DNA of 44,152 nt from Rhodoferax sp. (GCA_020048895.1 JAIFLV010000060.1:1-44152); one strand, 5' to 3'; shown: positions 15,428 to 25,781, numbered from the stretch's first letter. A program made the numbers and translations. Notes: a model not told the origin generated them from the sequence alone.

Positions 15428-16525
15428 ATGGATGCACCGGTAAAACCATTGGTAGTCAACAGCGAAAAGGCAAAAGCCTTGCAGGTGGCCCTGGCCCAAA
15501 TCGAGAAGCAATTTGGTAAAGGGACCATCATGCGCCTGGGTGAAGGCGAAGTCATTGAAGACATTCAGGTGGTGTCTACCGGCTCGTTGGGGCTGGACAT
15601 CGCACTGGGTGTGGGCGGTCTGCCGCGTGGTCGCGTCATTGAGATCTATGGCCCGGAGTCGAGCGGCAAGACCACGCTCACTTTGCAAGTCATTGCCGAG
15701 ATGCAAAAGCAGGCTGGCACCTGTGCCTTTGTGGATGCAGAGCACGCGCTGGATATCCAGTACGCCCAGAAGCTGGGAGTCAACCTGCAAGATTTGCTGA
15801 TCAGCCAGCCCGACACCGGCGAGCAGGCGCTGGAAATTGTGGACAGCCTGGTGCGCTCGGGCGCGGTCGACCTGATTGTGGTCGACTCCGTGGCGGCACT
15901 CACGCCGAAGGCCGAGCTCGAAGGTGAAATGGGCGACAGTCTGCCGGGCTTGCAGGCGCGCTTGATGAGCCAGGCCCTGCGCAAGCTCACAGCCCACATC
16001 AAGAAGACCAACTGCATGGTGATTTTCATCAACCAGATCCGAATGAAGATCGGTGTCATGTTTGGCTCGCCTGAGACCACCACCGGCGGCAATGCGCTGA
16101 AGTTCTACGCTTCAGTTCGTTTGGATATCCGCCGCACCGGCACCATCAAGAAGGGCGATGACGCCATTGGCAACGAAACCAAGGTCAAGGTGGTGAAAAA
16201 CAAGGTGGCGCCTCCCTTCAAGACGGCCGAGTTTGACATCCTGTTTGGCGAAGGTATCAGCCGGCACGGCGAAATCATCGACATGGGGGTGAACGCGCAC
16301 ATCATTGAGAAATCCGGGGCCTGGTATGCCTATCAGGGCGAGAAGATCGGCCAGGGTCGCGATAACGCGCGTGAGTTTTTGCGTGAAAACCCCGAACTTT
16401 CGATCGAAATCGAAAACAAGGTGCGTGACTCGCTGGGAATCCCGCTGTTGCCCGTGGCAGAGGCAGAAGCCAAGACCAAAGGCAAGAAGGCAGACAAAGC
16501 CGACAAAGCCGAAAAATCTGAGTGA
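15428..16525 (+). CDS. recA: recombinase RecA
   Basis: ATP-dependent recombinase of 365 aa that forms filaments on single-stranded DNA, drives strand exchange and triggers LexA self-cleavage. Walker A is GPESSGKT (75-82); the Walker B region ([22 protein letters not shown]) and DNA-binding loop L2 ([22 protein letters not shown] in outline) are intact. The C-terminus is rich in Lys/Asp/Glu/Ala repeats ([10 protein letters not shown]) rather than strongly acidic. ATG 15428 follows GAAGGAGA at 7 nt. recX follows on the same strand, the usual arrangement. Confidence 0.98.
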   Translation: MDAPVKPLVVNSEKAKALQVALAQIEKQFGKGTIMRLGEGEVIEDIQVVSTGSLGLDIALGVGGLPRGRVIEIYGPESSGKTTLTLQVIAEMQKQAGTCAFVDAEHALDIQYAQKLGVNLQDLLISQPDTGEQALEIVDSLVRSGAVDLIVVDSVAALTPKAELEGEMGDSLPGLQARLMSQALRKLTAHIKKTNCMVIFINQIRMKIGVMFGSPETTTGGNALKFYASVRLDIRRTGTIKKGDDAIGNETKVKVVKNKVAPPFKTAEFDILFGEGISRHGEIIDMGVNAHIIEKSGAWYAYQGEKIGQGRDNAREFLRENPELSIEIENKVRDSLGIPLLPVAEAEAKTKGKKADKADKAEKSE

Positions 16526-16582
16526 AAAGTGCCTCTAGCGCCCGCTGAGAAAGCGCGAGCAGCTATGAAAAATATAGCGTTT
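16526..16582 (+). repeat. structured intergenic repeat between recA and recX
   Basis: The 80-nt gap holds GCCTCTAGCGC...AAGCGCGAGCAGCTATGAAAAATATAGC in outline, ending in a hairpin GCTAT (16562-16566) / ATAGC (16574-16578) followed by GTTTT. This sequence style (CTAGCGC, then GCGCnAGCAGCTAT, then ATAGC) resembles a short repeat I associate with Comamonadaceae genomes. It could act as a weak terminator that lowers recX relative to recA. Confidence 0.5.
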
Positions 16583-16605
16583 TCCGAGTATCCAAGGATC
16601 GGCTT

Positions 16606-17052
16606 GTGGTGACCCAGACCTTGTCTCTGACCGGGCGGGCTTTGCGCCTGCTCAGCACGCGAGAGCATTCGCGCGCTGAGCTGGAGCGCAAGTTGGGGCG
16701 CTTTGAAGAAGAGGCCGGTCAGCTTGCCAAAGTGCTCGACGCGCTGGCAGCCAAGGATTTCATCAATGAGGAGCGCGTGGTGGAGTCGGTGCTGCACCGG
16801 CGCGCCGCCAAGCTCGGTGCTTCACGCATCAGGCAGGAGTTGCAGTCCAAAGGTTTGGCGCCCGAAGCCGTAGCACAGGCAATAGACGAATTGCGCGGGA
16901 GTGAGTTGGAACGTGCCCGTGAGGTATGGCGCAAGAAATTTGGACAAGCGCCTGTGGATGCGGCACAGCGTGGGAAGCAAATGCGGTTTTTGGCTGCGCG
17001 CGGGTTTGGGGGCGAGACCATCCACAAGGTGGTTTCGGGTGGCGACGACTAG
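16606..17052 (+). CDS. recX: regulatory protein RecX
   Basis: RecX family protein of 148 aa that modulates RecA filament growth. It has the three-helix repeats of the family: ALRLLSTREHSRAELERKL, then INEERVVESVLHRRAAKLGASRIRQEL, then a C-terminal FLAARGFGGETIHKVV. The start is GTG 16606, preceded by AAGGA 7 nt upstream. The length is normal. It sits directly downstream of recA with a hairpin-forming repeat between them. Confidence 0.95.
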   Translation: MVTQTLSLTGRALRLLSTREHSRAELERKLGRFEEEAGQLAKVLDALAAKDFINEERVVESVLHRRAAKLGASRIRQELQSKGLAPEAVAQAIDELRGSELERAREVWRKKFGQAPVDAAQRGKQMRFLAARGFGGETIHKVVSGGDD

Positions 17053-17082
17053 ACTCAGGGAGGCTTTTTTTGCCCGCCCGCT

Positions 17083-17316
17083 GACGGCACGGGGTATGCG
17101 TTTTGCTCCGTGTCCCCCGCCCTTCGGGCTCCTCCTTTACCTGCGCAAAACCCATACCCCGCACCATCGCTGGAAATGTGGCGCCAGCAGGGAAGTCCAG
17201 CGATACTGAAGCGCACACTATCGGAGAACCGGCAGGGCGGTGCGATTTGCGCAGGTAAAGGAGGAGGGCCCTCACGGCCCGGGGGACACGGAGCAAAACG
17301 TACCGCCCTGCCGGTC
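17083..17316. repeat. pair of inverted stem-loop elements with shared core and different arms
   Basis: Core A (17099-17149) and core A' (17246-17300) are inverted copies: their outer 21-nt blocks match perfectly (17099-17119 with 17280-17300; 17129-17149 with 17246-17266), while the centres are different small hairpins (GCCC-TTC-GGGC and GGCC..GGCC-type). Each core is bracketed by its own perfect arms, unrelated to those of the other: CGGGGTATG/CATACCCCG (17090-17098, 17153-17161) and ACCGGCAGGGCGGT/ACCGCCCTGCCGGT (17228-17241, 17302-17315). Between them lies a third hairpin (ATCGCTGGA 17166-17174 / TCCAGCGAT 17196-17204). The region separates convergent recX and argC and holds no gene. Confidence 0.8.
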
Positions 17317-17339
17317 CGAAGCAAGCGAACCTGCGGCTT

Positions 17340-18263
17340 TCAAATCCCCAACATCAACTTCAAATTCTGCACAGCAGCCCCCGATGCGCCCTTGCCCAGA
17401 TTGTCCAGACGTGCCACCAGCACGGCATGACCGGCTTCCTCGTTGGAAAAAACACGCAGTTCCATCTTGTTGGTGTCGGCCAACGCCACAGCGTCGAGCT
17501 TGAGGTCTGGCGTGGCGGGTTCCACAGTCACCCAGGGACTGCCTGCGTAGTGATTTGCTAGAGCCTCGTGCATCTGACGTGCGCTGGGCCGACCGGGCAA
17601 CATGTCCAGATGCAGGGGCAGTTGCACCAGCATACCCTGCCTGAAATTGCCCACTGACGGGACAAACAAAGGGCGGCGGGTGAGGCCGGTGTAGCGCATG
17701 ATTTCGGGGATATGCTTGTGCTGCAACCCTAGCGCGTAGAGCTCCATCGCTGGCGCTTTGCCGCTTTCGTACGCTTCAATCATGGCGCGCCCACCCCCTG
17801 AATACCCACTGATCGATGGCAGGCATACCGGGAAATCTGCCGGCAATAGCCCTGCGTCGACCAATGGACGAATCAGCGCGATGGCGCCGGTGGCATAGCA
17901 ACCAGGGTTTGCCACTCGTTGCGCCTGACAAACAGACTCACGCTGCCCCGTGGCCAACTCGGGAAAGCCATAGACCCATCCAGCCGCCGTGCGGTGTGCT
18001 GTGGAGGCGTCAATGATCTTTGGGACCAGGCCGCCAGAACCACGGGGCAAGCTGTCGATCATGGCAACCGATTCCACCGCGGCATCGTCATGCAGGCACA
18101 AAACCACCAGATCCGCCTGAGTCATCAAGTCGCGCTTCGCCTGCGGGTCTTTTCTGCGCGCCGCGTCAATGCTGAGTAGTTCGACCTCCACCAGACTTTG
18201 CAGACGCTCACGAATTTGCAGGCCCGTGGTACCGGCTTCGCCATCAATAAATATTTTCTTCAT
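17340..18263 (-). CDS. argC: N-acetyl-gamma-glutamyl-phosphate reductase, short form
   Basis: Arginine biosynthesis enzyme of 307 aa that reduces N-acetylglutamyl phosphate to the semialdehyde with NADPH. The N-terminal Rossmann start is [13 protein letters not shown], the catalytic Cys is C122 in NPGCYATG, and a conserved His lies in the [10 protein letters not shown] segment. This is the shorter type 2 ArgC, distinct from the roughly 340-aa form. Start ATG 18263 has AGGGA 6 nt upstream; the frame stays open upstream to 19115 but that is antisense to sucC. It is divergent from sucCD. Confidence 0.95.
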   Translation of the reverse strand: MKKIFIDGEAGTTGLQIRERLQSLVEVELLSIDAARRKDPQAKRDLMTQADLVVLCLHDDAAVESVAMIDSLPRGSGGLVPKIIDASTAHRTAAGWVYGFPELATGQRESVCQAQRVANPGCYATGAIALIRPLVDAGLLPADFPVCLPSISGYSGGGRAMIEAYESGKAPAMELYALGLQHKHIPEIMRYTGLTRRPLFVPSVGNFRQGMLVQLPLHLDMLPGRPSARQMHEALANHYAGSPWVTVEPATPDLKLDAVALADTNKMELRVFSNEEAGHAVLVARLDNLGKGASGAAVQNLKLMLGI

Positions 18264-18437
18264 GTGATTCCCTGTCAGTGGGTGGGAGCCGAGCTTCAGA
18301 GGCCTATGCCTGTAAGACTGGCACAAGATTTGTGCGTTGCAACATGATACATTTCCCGGTTGATGTGTCCAGTGCCGCGGTCGTGAGCCTCTGAGCTTGT
18401 GCTGCGGTGAAGATTGTTCAGCCAAAGCAGAGTCGCC

Positions 18438-19598
<1,161 letters not shown>

Positions 19599-19612
19599 GG
19601 CGGAGTACGAAC

Positions 19613-20506
19613 ATGTCTATTTTTATCAATAAAGACACCAAGGTCATCACCCAGGGCATTACTGGGAAAACCGGTCAATTCCACACTGAAAAGTGCCAGG
19701 AATACGCCAATGGCAAGAACTGTTTTGTGGCTGGCGTCAACCCCAAGAAGGCTGGCGAGTCGATCTTCAATATCCCGATTTTTTCTTCAGTGAAAGAAGC
19801 CTCGGCGCAAACAGGTGCCACCGTCTCGGTGATTTATGTGCCACCTGCGGGCGCTGCTGCGGCCATTTGGGAAGCGGTCGAAGCCGATTTGGACCTGGCA
19901 ATTTGCATTACGGAAGGCATTCCAGTGCGCGACATGCTGGAAGTGCGTAACCGCATGAAAGCCAAGGAACTTGCTGGTGGCAAGAAGACGCTGCTGCTTG
20001 GCCCCAATTGTCCCGGACTCATCACGCCGGAAGAAATCAAGATCGGCATCATGCCGGGGCACATTCACCGCAAAGGTCGGATTGGGGTGGTTTCCCGCTC
20101 TGGCACCCTGACCTACGAAGCGGTGGCGCAGTTGACCGAGATCGGCTTGGGGCAGTCGTCAGCAGTCGGTATTGGTGGTGACCCTATCAATGGCCTGAAG
20201 CACATCGACGTCATGCGCGCCTTCAACGACGATCCGGATACCGATGCTGTCATCATGATTGGCGAAATTGGTGGACCCGATGAGGCCGAGGCAGCGCGTT
20301 GGTGCAAACTCAATATGAAAAAGCCCATCGTGGGCTTTATCGCCGGGGTGACGGCACCCGCCGGTAAGCGCATGGGACACGCGGGCGCCTTGATCTCTGG
20401 TGGGGCCGATACAGCGGACGCCAAGTTGGCTGTTATGGAAGAGTGCGGTTTCAAAGTCACTCGCAATCCGTCAGAGATGGCAAAACTGCTGAAAGCCATG
20501 CTATAA
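19613..20506 (+). CDS. sucD: succinyl-CoA ligase (ADP-forming) alpha subunit
   Basis: Subunit of 297 aa with the CoA-binding Rossmann domain (QGITGKTGQFHT, YVPPAGAAAAIWEA), the GPNCPG loop and the phosphohistidine motif GHAGALISGG. Start ATG 19613 is preceded by GGAG 8 nt upstream. Co-transcribed with sucC. A GC hairpin followed by a T-rich run lies just after its stop. Confidence 0.98.
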   Translation: MSIFINKDTKVITQGITGKTGQFHTEKCQEYANGKNCFVAGVNPKKAGESIFNIPIFSSVKEASAQTGATVSVIYVPPAGAAAAIWEAVEADLDLAICITEGIPVRDMLEVRNRMKAKELAGGKKTLLLGPNCPGLITPEEIKIGIMPGHIHRKGRIGVVSRSGTLTYEAVAQLTEIGLGQSSAVGIGGDPINGLKHIDVMRAFNDDPDTDAVIMIGEIGGPDEAEAARWCKLNMKKPIVGFIAGVTAPAGKRMGHAGALISGGADTADAKLAVMEECGFKVTRNPSEMAKLLKAML

Positions 20507-20511
20507 AAAAC

Positions 20512-20540
20512 GGCCGCAGCAGCGGGCTGCAGTTATTTTT
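20512..20540 (+). terminator. Rho-independent terminator after sucCD
   Basis: GCAGC (20516-20520) pairs with GCTGC (20526-20530) around a 5-nt loop, and is followed by AGTTATTTTT. A second possible hairpin, AAGCCGG (20547-20553) / CCGGCTT (20571-20577) followed by CTGCTTTTG, lies shortly after. Confidence 0.55.
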
Positions 20541-20617
20541 CTGAAAAAGCCGGGTTTCCTGAGGGACAATCCGGCTTCTGCTTTTGTGGGCCGCGCCCCG
20601 CACACTTGGGAATCACC

Positions 20618-21316
20618 GTGGAAGAATTTCTCACCGCACACTTCTGGATTGCTGTCGGTCAAATCATCATGATCGACATTTTGTTGGGCGGAGACAATGC
20701 AGTCGTCATCGCATTGGCTTGCCGTCAGCTACCTGATAATTTGCGCACCAAAGGGATATTGTGGGGAACTGCCGGAGCTATTGTGCTGCGGGTCATACTG
20801 ATTGCGTTTGCACTGACATTGCTGCAGTTGCCCTATCTGAAATTGGTTGGGGCGGCGCTTTTACTCTGGATCGGGGTAAAACTGCTGGTGCCCCAGGAAG
20901 ATGATGAGCATTCCAACATTGCTGGAAGTGACAAATTGTGGGGTGCGGTAAAGACGGTGATCATTGCCGATTTGGTCATGAGTGTTGACAACGTGATTGC
21001 AATTGCAGGCGCTGCGACGGGAGCGGGTTCAACACATCAGTTACCGCTTGTGATTTTTGGTTTGCTGGTGAGCATTCCGATCATTGTGGGAGGCAGCCAA
21101 CTGGTCTTGAAATTGATGGACCGGTTTCCAATCGTGATCACGGTCGGCGGGATGCTGCTTGGATGGATCGCCGGTACCATGGCGCATACGGATCCCGCGA
21201 TCAAGCATCTGTTGCCGCAGGATGCCCTTATCGGCTATGGCCTGGGTGTATTTGGGGCGGTAATGGTGTTCATGACAGGGTACGTTCTGAAGAGAAGGCA
21301 ATCCGCAACGGCTTGA
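20618..21316 (+). CDS. TerC/YjbE family integral membrane protein
   Basis: Membrane protein of 232 aa with about seven hydrophobic segments. The two internal halves carry the TerC family acidic motifs GGDNAVVIAL and SVDNVIAIAG, which face each other as in metal-ion exporters of the LysE superfamily. GTG 20618 is preferred because GGGA lies 6 nt upstream; a TTG at 20606 in frame would add 4 residues. Some TerC proteins (Alx, MntP-like YkoY) export manganese; a similar role here is inference. No riboswitch was recognised in the short leader. Confidence 0.88.
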   Translation: MEEFLTAHFWIAVGQIIMIDILLGGDNAVVIALACRQLPDNLRTKGILWGTAGAIVLRVILIAFALTLLQLPYLKLVGAALLLWIGVKLLVPQEDDEHSNIAGSDKLWGAVKTVIIADLVMSVDNVIAIAGAATGAGSTHQLPLVIFGLLVSIPIIVGGSQLVLKLMDRFPIVITVGGMLLGWIAGTMAHTDPAIKHLLPQDALIGYGLGVFGAVMVFMTGYVLKRRQSATA

Positions 21317-21393
21317 TTCCAGCAAAGCAGGCGGCGCGATTGGTGTCGTGGTTTGTGGAAAAAGCCACAGTCTGCAGGCGAGGAGTTTCTTGC

Positions 21394-21411
21394 CAGAGGG
21401 TGCCCCCTCTG
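21394..21411 (+). promoter_or_regulatory. hairpin in leader of the CHASE2 kinase operon
   Basis: CAGAGGG-TGCC-CCCTCTG is a perfect 7-bp stem with a 4-nt loop in the 194-nt region between the TerC gene and the kinase gene. A smaller stem TGTGG-AAAAAG-CCACA lies just upstream, near 21355. No T-run follows, so an operator or leader structure is as likely as a terminator. This region must contain the operon promoter, but no confident -35/-10 pair was seen. Confidence 0.35.
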
Positions 21412-21510
21412 ATAACGTAGCAGAATGTGTGGTTTGGTTGCGCGTTTGGCGTCCACGCTGGCTGGGCTACTTCAGTCACAGGTCGATGTTTTTTTCCGGT
21501 TATGGGGATC

Positions 21511-24207
21511 ATGGTGGCGAAGTCTTCTACTAAGGCAGGTTCTTTCTGGCGTACCGACTGGTTTGCGGGCCTGGCGGTTGTGCTGGCCGTGATCGTGTTC
21601 CATTCGGCGACCGACATTCTTGGGGCGTTGGAGCGTCGCTTTTATGATTTCGGGAGCACAAGCAGTTCAAGACAGCCATCGGATCGTATTGCCGTGATTG
21701 CGATCGACGATCAGAGTATTGCCAATCTGGGGCGCTGGCCCTGGCCGCGCGATGTGCATGCGAAGCTGATTGACAAGTTGGCCGCTGCACAGGCAAAGAC
21801 CATTGTTTACACAACGTTCTTTTCCGAACCACAGGTTGATCCGGGTTTGGGGTTTATCCAGAAGATCAAGAGCGTACTAGGGGCGACGACCGACGGTGGC
21901 CTACAGGCCGAGCAGTTGAACACGCTGATTGCCGAAGCTGAGGTGGCTCTCGATACGGATGCAGTCCTGGCCAAGAGTGTGAAGGCAGCCGGGAATGTGC
22001 TGTTGCCGTCGTTTTTTGCCTTGGGTGAGCCTTTGGGTAAACCCGACAAACCTTTGCCTGACTACGCGTTACCGAGCACGCTGGATGAGGGCAATGGCTT
22101 TTCAATGTACGCAATGCGTGCCCAGATGCCCATCGAGTCCATTGGCAGTGCGGCTGCTGGCATCGGACACCTGAACCAGATGAATGATGTGGATGGAGCT
22201 GTCCGCTACGAGCCTTTGCTGGTGAATTACTACGGTAAAGCAATGCCATCGATGGCCCTGCTTGCCGCCGTGAACAGCCTGAATTTGTCACCGGCTGATA
22301 TCAAACTCAACGTAGGCGATTCGGTACAGATCGGCAAGCTGAAGATCAAGACCGACGCAGCAGCGTTTATGTGGCCACAGTTTTACAAGGGCCGCGATGG
22401 TAAGCCCGCGTTCGCCCAGGACTCGTTTTTTGACGTGCTGACAGACAAGATTCCCGCGTCCAAGTATGCGGGCAAGATTGTCATCATTGGCGCTACAGCT
22501 CCCGGTGTAGGAGTTCAATTTCCGGTGCCTGGTTATGCTGCCTTGACCCCTGCGGAGACGATAGCGCATATCACGTCGAGCATCTTGAATGAGCACTTCA
22601 TTGTTCAGCCACCGTGGGGCGTGTGGGTCATGCTCGCGGCGTTGCTCTTGGTTGCAGGGTACGTCATTGGGATTTTGCCGCGCTTGTCGGCTGGGATTGC
22701 TGCAGCCTTCACGTTGGCTCTGTTCGTCACGCTGTTGGGAGTCGAGTTTGGTCTGCTATCGACGGGTGCCATCTGGCTCCAACTGGTGTTTCCTGCAGCG
22801 GTCTTGTTACTTGGCCATATGGCGCTGACGACCAAGCGCTTCCTGATGACCGAGGCCGGCAAAGAGCGTGCGGACGAGGAGTCTGCCGAGACCAACCGTA
22901 TGATGGGTTTGGCATTGCAGGGTCAGGGTCAACTCGATATGGCGTTTGACCGGTTCCGCCGTGTACCCATGAGCGATGCCGTCATGGGTAACTTGTACAG
23001 CCTGGCCATGGATTTTGAGCGAAAGCGCCAGTTCAACAAGGCCGAGGCGGTCTACGAACACATGGCGGCTTTCGACAAGAACTACAAGGACATCAAGACC
23101 AAACTGAGTCGCGCCAAGAACCTATCGGAAACGGTCATGCTTGGAGGTGGTGCAACCCATCCCGGGGGAACTATGCTGCTCGACGGTGGTGCGGTTGAAA
23201 AACCCATGCTTGGGCGCTACCAAGTGGAGAAAGAACTGGGCAAGGGCGCGATGGGCGTGGTTTACCTTGGCAAGGATCCGAAGATCGGGCGAGTGGTAGC
23301 CATCAAGACCATGGCGCTTAGTCAGGAGTTTGCCGGTGAGGACCTGGTGGATGCGCGCGAAAGATTTTTCCGCGAAGCAGAAACGGCAGGGCGCTTGCAG
23401 CATCAGAATATTGTGACCATTTTTGATGCCGGCGAGGAGCACGACCTGGCTTACATTGCCATGGAGTTCCTGAAAGGCAGGGATTTGGCTGATCATTGCA
23501 AGAGTGAGAGCTTGCTGCCGGCCCCGTTGGTGTTGAGTATCGTTGCGCGGGTGGCTGAAGCACTGGCTTACGCCCACAAGCAACATGTCGTGCATCGGGA
23601 TATCAAGCCCGCCAACATCATGTACGAGCATGAGAGCGATACGGTCAAGGTAACCGACTTCGGCATCGCACGCATTACAGATTCCAGCAAGACCAAGACG
23701 GGTCTGGTACTTGGAACGCCGAGCTTCATGTCGCCGGAACAGTTGGCTGGCAAGAAGGTTGACGGACGCTCTGACTTGTACTCTCTGGGCGTCATGTTGT
23801 TTCAATTGCTGGCGGGCGTTCTTCCGTTTCGGGGAGACTCCATGGCCGAGTTGATGTACAAAATTGCCAATGAAGAGGCACCTGACATTCGCATCGTCCG
23901 ACCTGAATTGCCCAGCGCCTTGGCAGATGTGGTCGCGTTGGCGCTTACCAAGCGTCCAGAGACGCGCTATCAGGATGGAGATCAATTTGCTGCAGATTTG
24001 CGCAAAGTGATCCCTCTTTTGGGCAATGCGCCCGCCGGTACAGCCCGGGCTGCGCTTTCAAGTGACACACCTTCGGCGATGGAGCCGACGGTTGCGTTTA
24101 GCGCGAAGGATACTCAGCCAGTGGCCGATTTTGAGAAGACTGCCGTGCAGCCAGCGACACCACCGACCGCAGCGCGACCCAGCGGCGCAACAGACCTGGA
24201 TATATAA
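21511..24207 (+). CDS. CHASE2-domain receptor serine/threonine protein kinase
   Basis: Transmembrane kinase of 898 aa. TM1 is at about 17-36, then an extracytoplasmic CHASE2 sensor (about 40-370; ERRFYDFG, VAVIAIDDQSIANLGRWPWPR-type pattern), three clustered TM segments (about 370-445), a linker with TPR-like helices (about 455-530) and a Hanks-type kinase domain (about 567-830). Kinase residues are intact: GKGAMGVVY loop, VAIK599, HRD697IKPAN and D716FG, with activation-loop GTPSFMSPEQ. The tail is Thr/Pro-rich. ATG 21511 (MVAKSS) has GGGGA just upstream; 21502 and 21427 are alternatives. It is the first gene of a six-gene operon with a PP2C phosphatase 8 nt downstream. Confidence 0.93.
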   Translation: MVAKSSTKAGSFWRTDWFAGLAVVLAVIVFHSATDILGALERRFYDFGSTSSSRQPSDRIAVIAIDDQSIANLGRWPWPRDVHAKLIDKLAAAQAKTIVYTTFFSEPQVDPGLGFIQKIKSVLGATTDGGLQAEQLNTLIAEAEVALDTDAVLAKSVKAAGNVLLPSFFALGEPLGKPDKPLPDYALPSTLDEGNGFSMYAMRAQMPIESIGSAAAGIGHLNQMNDVDGAVRYEPLLVNYYGKAMPSMALLAAVNSLNLSPADIKLNVGDSVQIGKLKIKTDAAAFMWPQFYKGRDGKPAFAQDSFFDVLTDKIPASKYAGKIVIIGATAPGVGVQFPVPGYAALTPAETIAHITSSILNEHFIVQPPWGVWVMLAALLLVAGYVIGILPRLSAGIAAAFTLALFVTLLGVEFGLLSTGAIWLQLVFPAAVLLLGHMALTTKRFLMTEAGKERADEESAETNRMMGLALQGQGQLDMAFDRFRRVPMSDAVMGNLYSLAMDFERKRQFNKAEAVYEHMAAFDKNYKDIKTKLSRAKNLSETVMLGGGATHPGGTMLLDGGAVEKPMLGRYQVEKELGKGAMGVVYLGKDPKIGRVVAIKTMALSQEFAGEDLVDARERFFREAETAGRLQHQNIVTIFDAGEEHDLAYIAMEFLKGRDLADHCKSESLLPAPLVLSIVARVAEALAYAHKQHVVHRDIKPANIMYEHESDTVKVTDFGIARITDSSKTKTGLVLGTPSFMSPEQLAGKKVDGRSDLYSLGVMLFQLLAGVLPFRGDSMAELMYKIANEEAPDIRIVRPELPSALADVVALALTKRPETRYQDGDQFAADLRKVIPLLGNAPAGTARAALSSDTPSAMEPTVAFSAKDTQPVADFEKTAVQPATPPTAARPSGATDLDI

Positions 24208-24215
24208 AGAGTTAC

Positions 24216-25001
24216 ATGAATTACCAATTTTTTGCCAAAACGGATCCAGGTCGTGCGCGCAGCAACAATGAAGATTCCGTGGCTTTTGATGACTCCACGG
24301 CCTTGATGGTTCTCGCTGATGGAATGGGCGGTTACAACGCGGGTGAGATCGCCAGCGGAATGGCCACGGCCTTCATCAAATCGGAGCTGAGCCGCTGGTT
24401 GTCCGAGGCGGGAGACGGGGCGCCTCTGCGCGAGGTGCGTCGCGCGATGGAGATCTGTGTTGACAATGCAAATTTGTCAATCTTCAATTCTGCAATTTCC
24501 AATACACAGTATTCCGGGATGGGAACAACGTTAGTCGTGGGCGTGTTTCGTAACGACAAACTGCTGTTGGGGCACATTGGTGATTCGCGCTGTTACCTGT
24601 ACCGTTCTGGAGCACTCGTTCAAATCACCAAAGATCATTCCTTGTTACAGGAGCAGATCGATGCTGGCTTGATCACCCCTGAGCAGGCTGCTACGTCGTC
24701 GATCAAAAACTTGGTGACGCGGGCACTGGGGGTTGAAGAGATGGTGATGTTGGAAATCAACGAGCACCATGTGGAAGCGGGCGATATCTATGTAATGTGC
24801 TCTGATGGGCTATCTGATATGGTCGGCGATTCGACTATCGCTAAAATTATCGGAGAAAAAACAGGGCTCAATGAGTTGGCGGGTCAACTGATTGATGCTG
24901 CCAATGGAAATGGCGGGCGTGACAATATCTCGGTCCTCCTGGCGGAGGTTGGGGGCACGACTGAAAAGCGCGGTTTAATCGCACGACTGTTAGGGAAGTA
25001 A
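24216..25001 (+). CDS. PP2C-family serine/threonine phosphatase
   Basis: Soluble metal-dependent phosphatase of 261 aa, likely to reverse the action of the upstream kinase. Motifs: RSNNED20S, VLAD35GMGGYNAGE, GMGTTLVVG, GDSRCYLYR, TKDHS, CSDGLSDM and GRDNISVLL, so all metal-binding aspartates are present. ATG 24216 follows the kinase stop by 8 nt with AAAGAG upstream, so the two are probably translated together. The short form without regulatory domain resembles PppA/Stp-type phosphatases that pair with bacterial Hanks kinases. Confidence 0.95.
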   Translation: MNYQFFAKTDPGRARSNNEDSVAFDDSTALMVLADGMGGYNAGEIASGMATAFIKSELSRWLSEAGDGAPLREVRRAMEICVDNANLSIFNSAISNTQYSGMGTTLVVGVFRNDKLLLGHIGDSRCYLYRSGALVQITKDHSLLQEQIDAGLITPEQAATSSIKNLVTRALGVEEMVMLEINEHHVEAGDIYVMCSDGLSDMVGDSTIAKIIGEKTGLNELAGQLIDAANGNGGRDNISVLLAEVGGTTEKRGLIARLLGK

Positions 25002-25051
25002 AGGCACAAAATGCGTTTTCCAGCAATAAAACACAGGAAAGGAAGCTGATC

Positions 25052-25732
25052 ATGCCGAAAATGATCGTTTCGATCGACGAGGTCGTGATCAAGGAGGTGC
25101 AGCTAACCAAGGACAAAACCACCTTGGGCCGGCGACCGTACAACGACGTTGTCATTGACAACCTCGCTGTCAGCGGTGAGCACGCGGTGCTGCAAATGAC
25201 CGGCAGTGAAGTATTTCTGGAGGACCTCAACAGTACCAATGGCACTTATGTCAACGGGAAAGCGGTCAAGCGTCACCAGTTGCAAAACGGGGATGCGATC
25301 GAGATCGGCAAGTACAAGATTAAATTTGTCGGCGACAACGTTGCAGAGAACTTTGACAAGACAATGGTGGTCAAGGCGCGGCCGCCCGAGCACGCAGGGG
25401 GTGCTTCCGTCGCAGCGATGCCTGCAGGTCCAGCGACCCATCATGCTGCCGATGCTCTGGGTCAAAGTGCGTTGAGCGGAGCTATCAAAGTGCTTTCGGG
25501 AGCCGCCTCGGGCAGGGAAGTTCCGCTGACCAAGGTGGTCACCACAATCGGCAAGCCGGGTGTTGCGGTGGCTGCGATTACCCGTAGGCAGCACGGATTC
25601 GTTGTTCACCATGTGGAGGGTGCCGGCAATCCCAGCCTGAATGGAGCCCCTATTACCAAAGAGCCGGTCGCCCTAAAGAATGGAGACCTCATAGAGTTGG
25701 CAGGCACGCAAATGCAGTTTGTTCAAAACTGA
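25052..25732 (+). CDS. protein with two FHA domains (one canonical, one degenerate)
   Basis: Cytoplasmic protein of 226 aa. The first FHA domain (about 5-95) has the phosphothreonine-binding residues G26-R27, S41-x-x-H44 and N60-S-T-N-G. After a flexible Ala/Pro/His linker (about 110-135) a second FHA-like fold (about 140-226) shows IGKPG, TRRQHG, a late NG and LKNGDLIELAG, but lacks the SxxH spacing. FHA domains read phosphothreonine, so this is the probable reader of the kinase signal. RBS AGGAAG lies about 7 nt before ATG 25052. Located between the phosphatase and the cyclase in the same operon. Confidence 0.9.
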   Translation: MPKMIVSIDEVVIKEVQLTKDKTTLGRRPYNDVVIDNLAVSGEHAVLQMTGSEVFLEDLNSTNGTYVNGKAVKRHQLQNGDAIEIGKYKIKFVGDNVAENFDKTMVVKARPPEHAGGASVAAMPAGPATHHAADALGQSALSGAIKVLSGAASGREVPLTKVVTTIGKPGVAVAAITRRQHGFVVHHVEGAGNPSLNGAPITKEPVALKNGDLIELAGTQMQFVQN

Positions 25733-25781
25733 CGGACCTATGTTGTTTTATTGCAGCTTCTCGGTTTCAACGTGAGTTGAC

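Noticed and set aside
17083..17316. Integron attC sites or a CRISPR array
   Set aside because: There are only two inverted copies, without R/L boxes, cassette genes, integrase, regular spacers or cas genes.
21511..25732. Kinase-phosphatase-FHA trio as a type VI secretion control locus
   Set aside because: No T6SS structural genes (tssB, tssC, hcp, vgrG, clpV) are in the window; the neighbours are cyclase, phosphodiesterase and a PilB-like ATPase.
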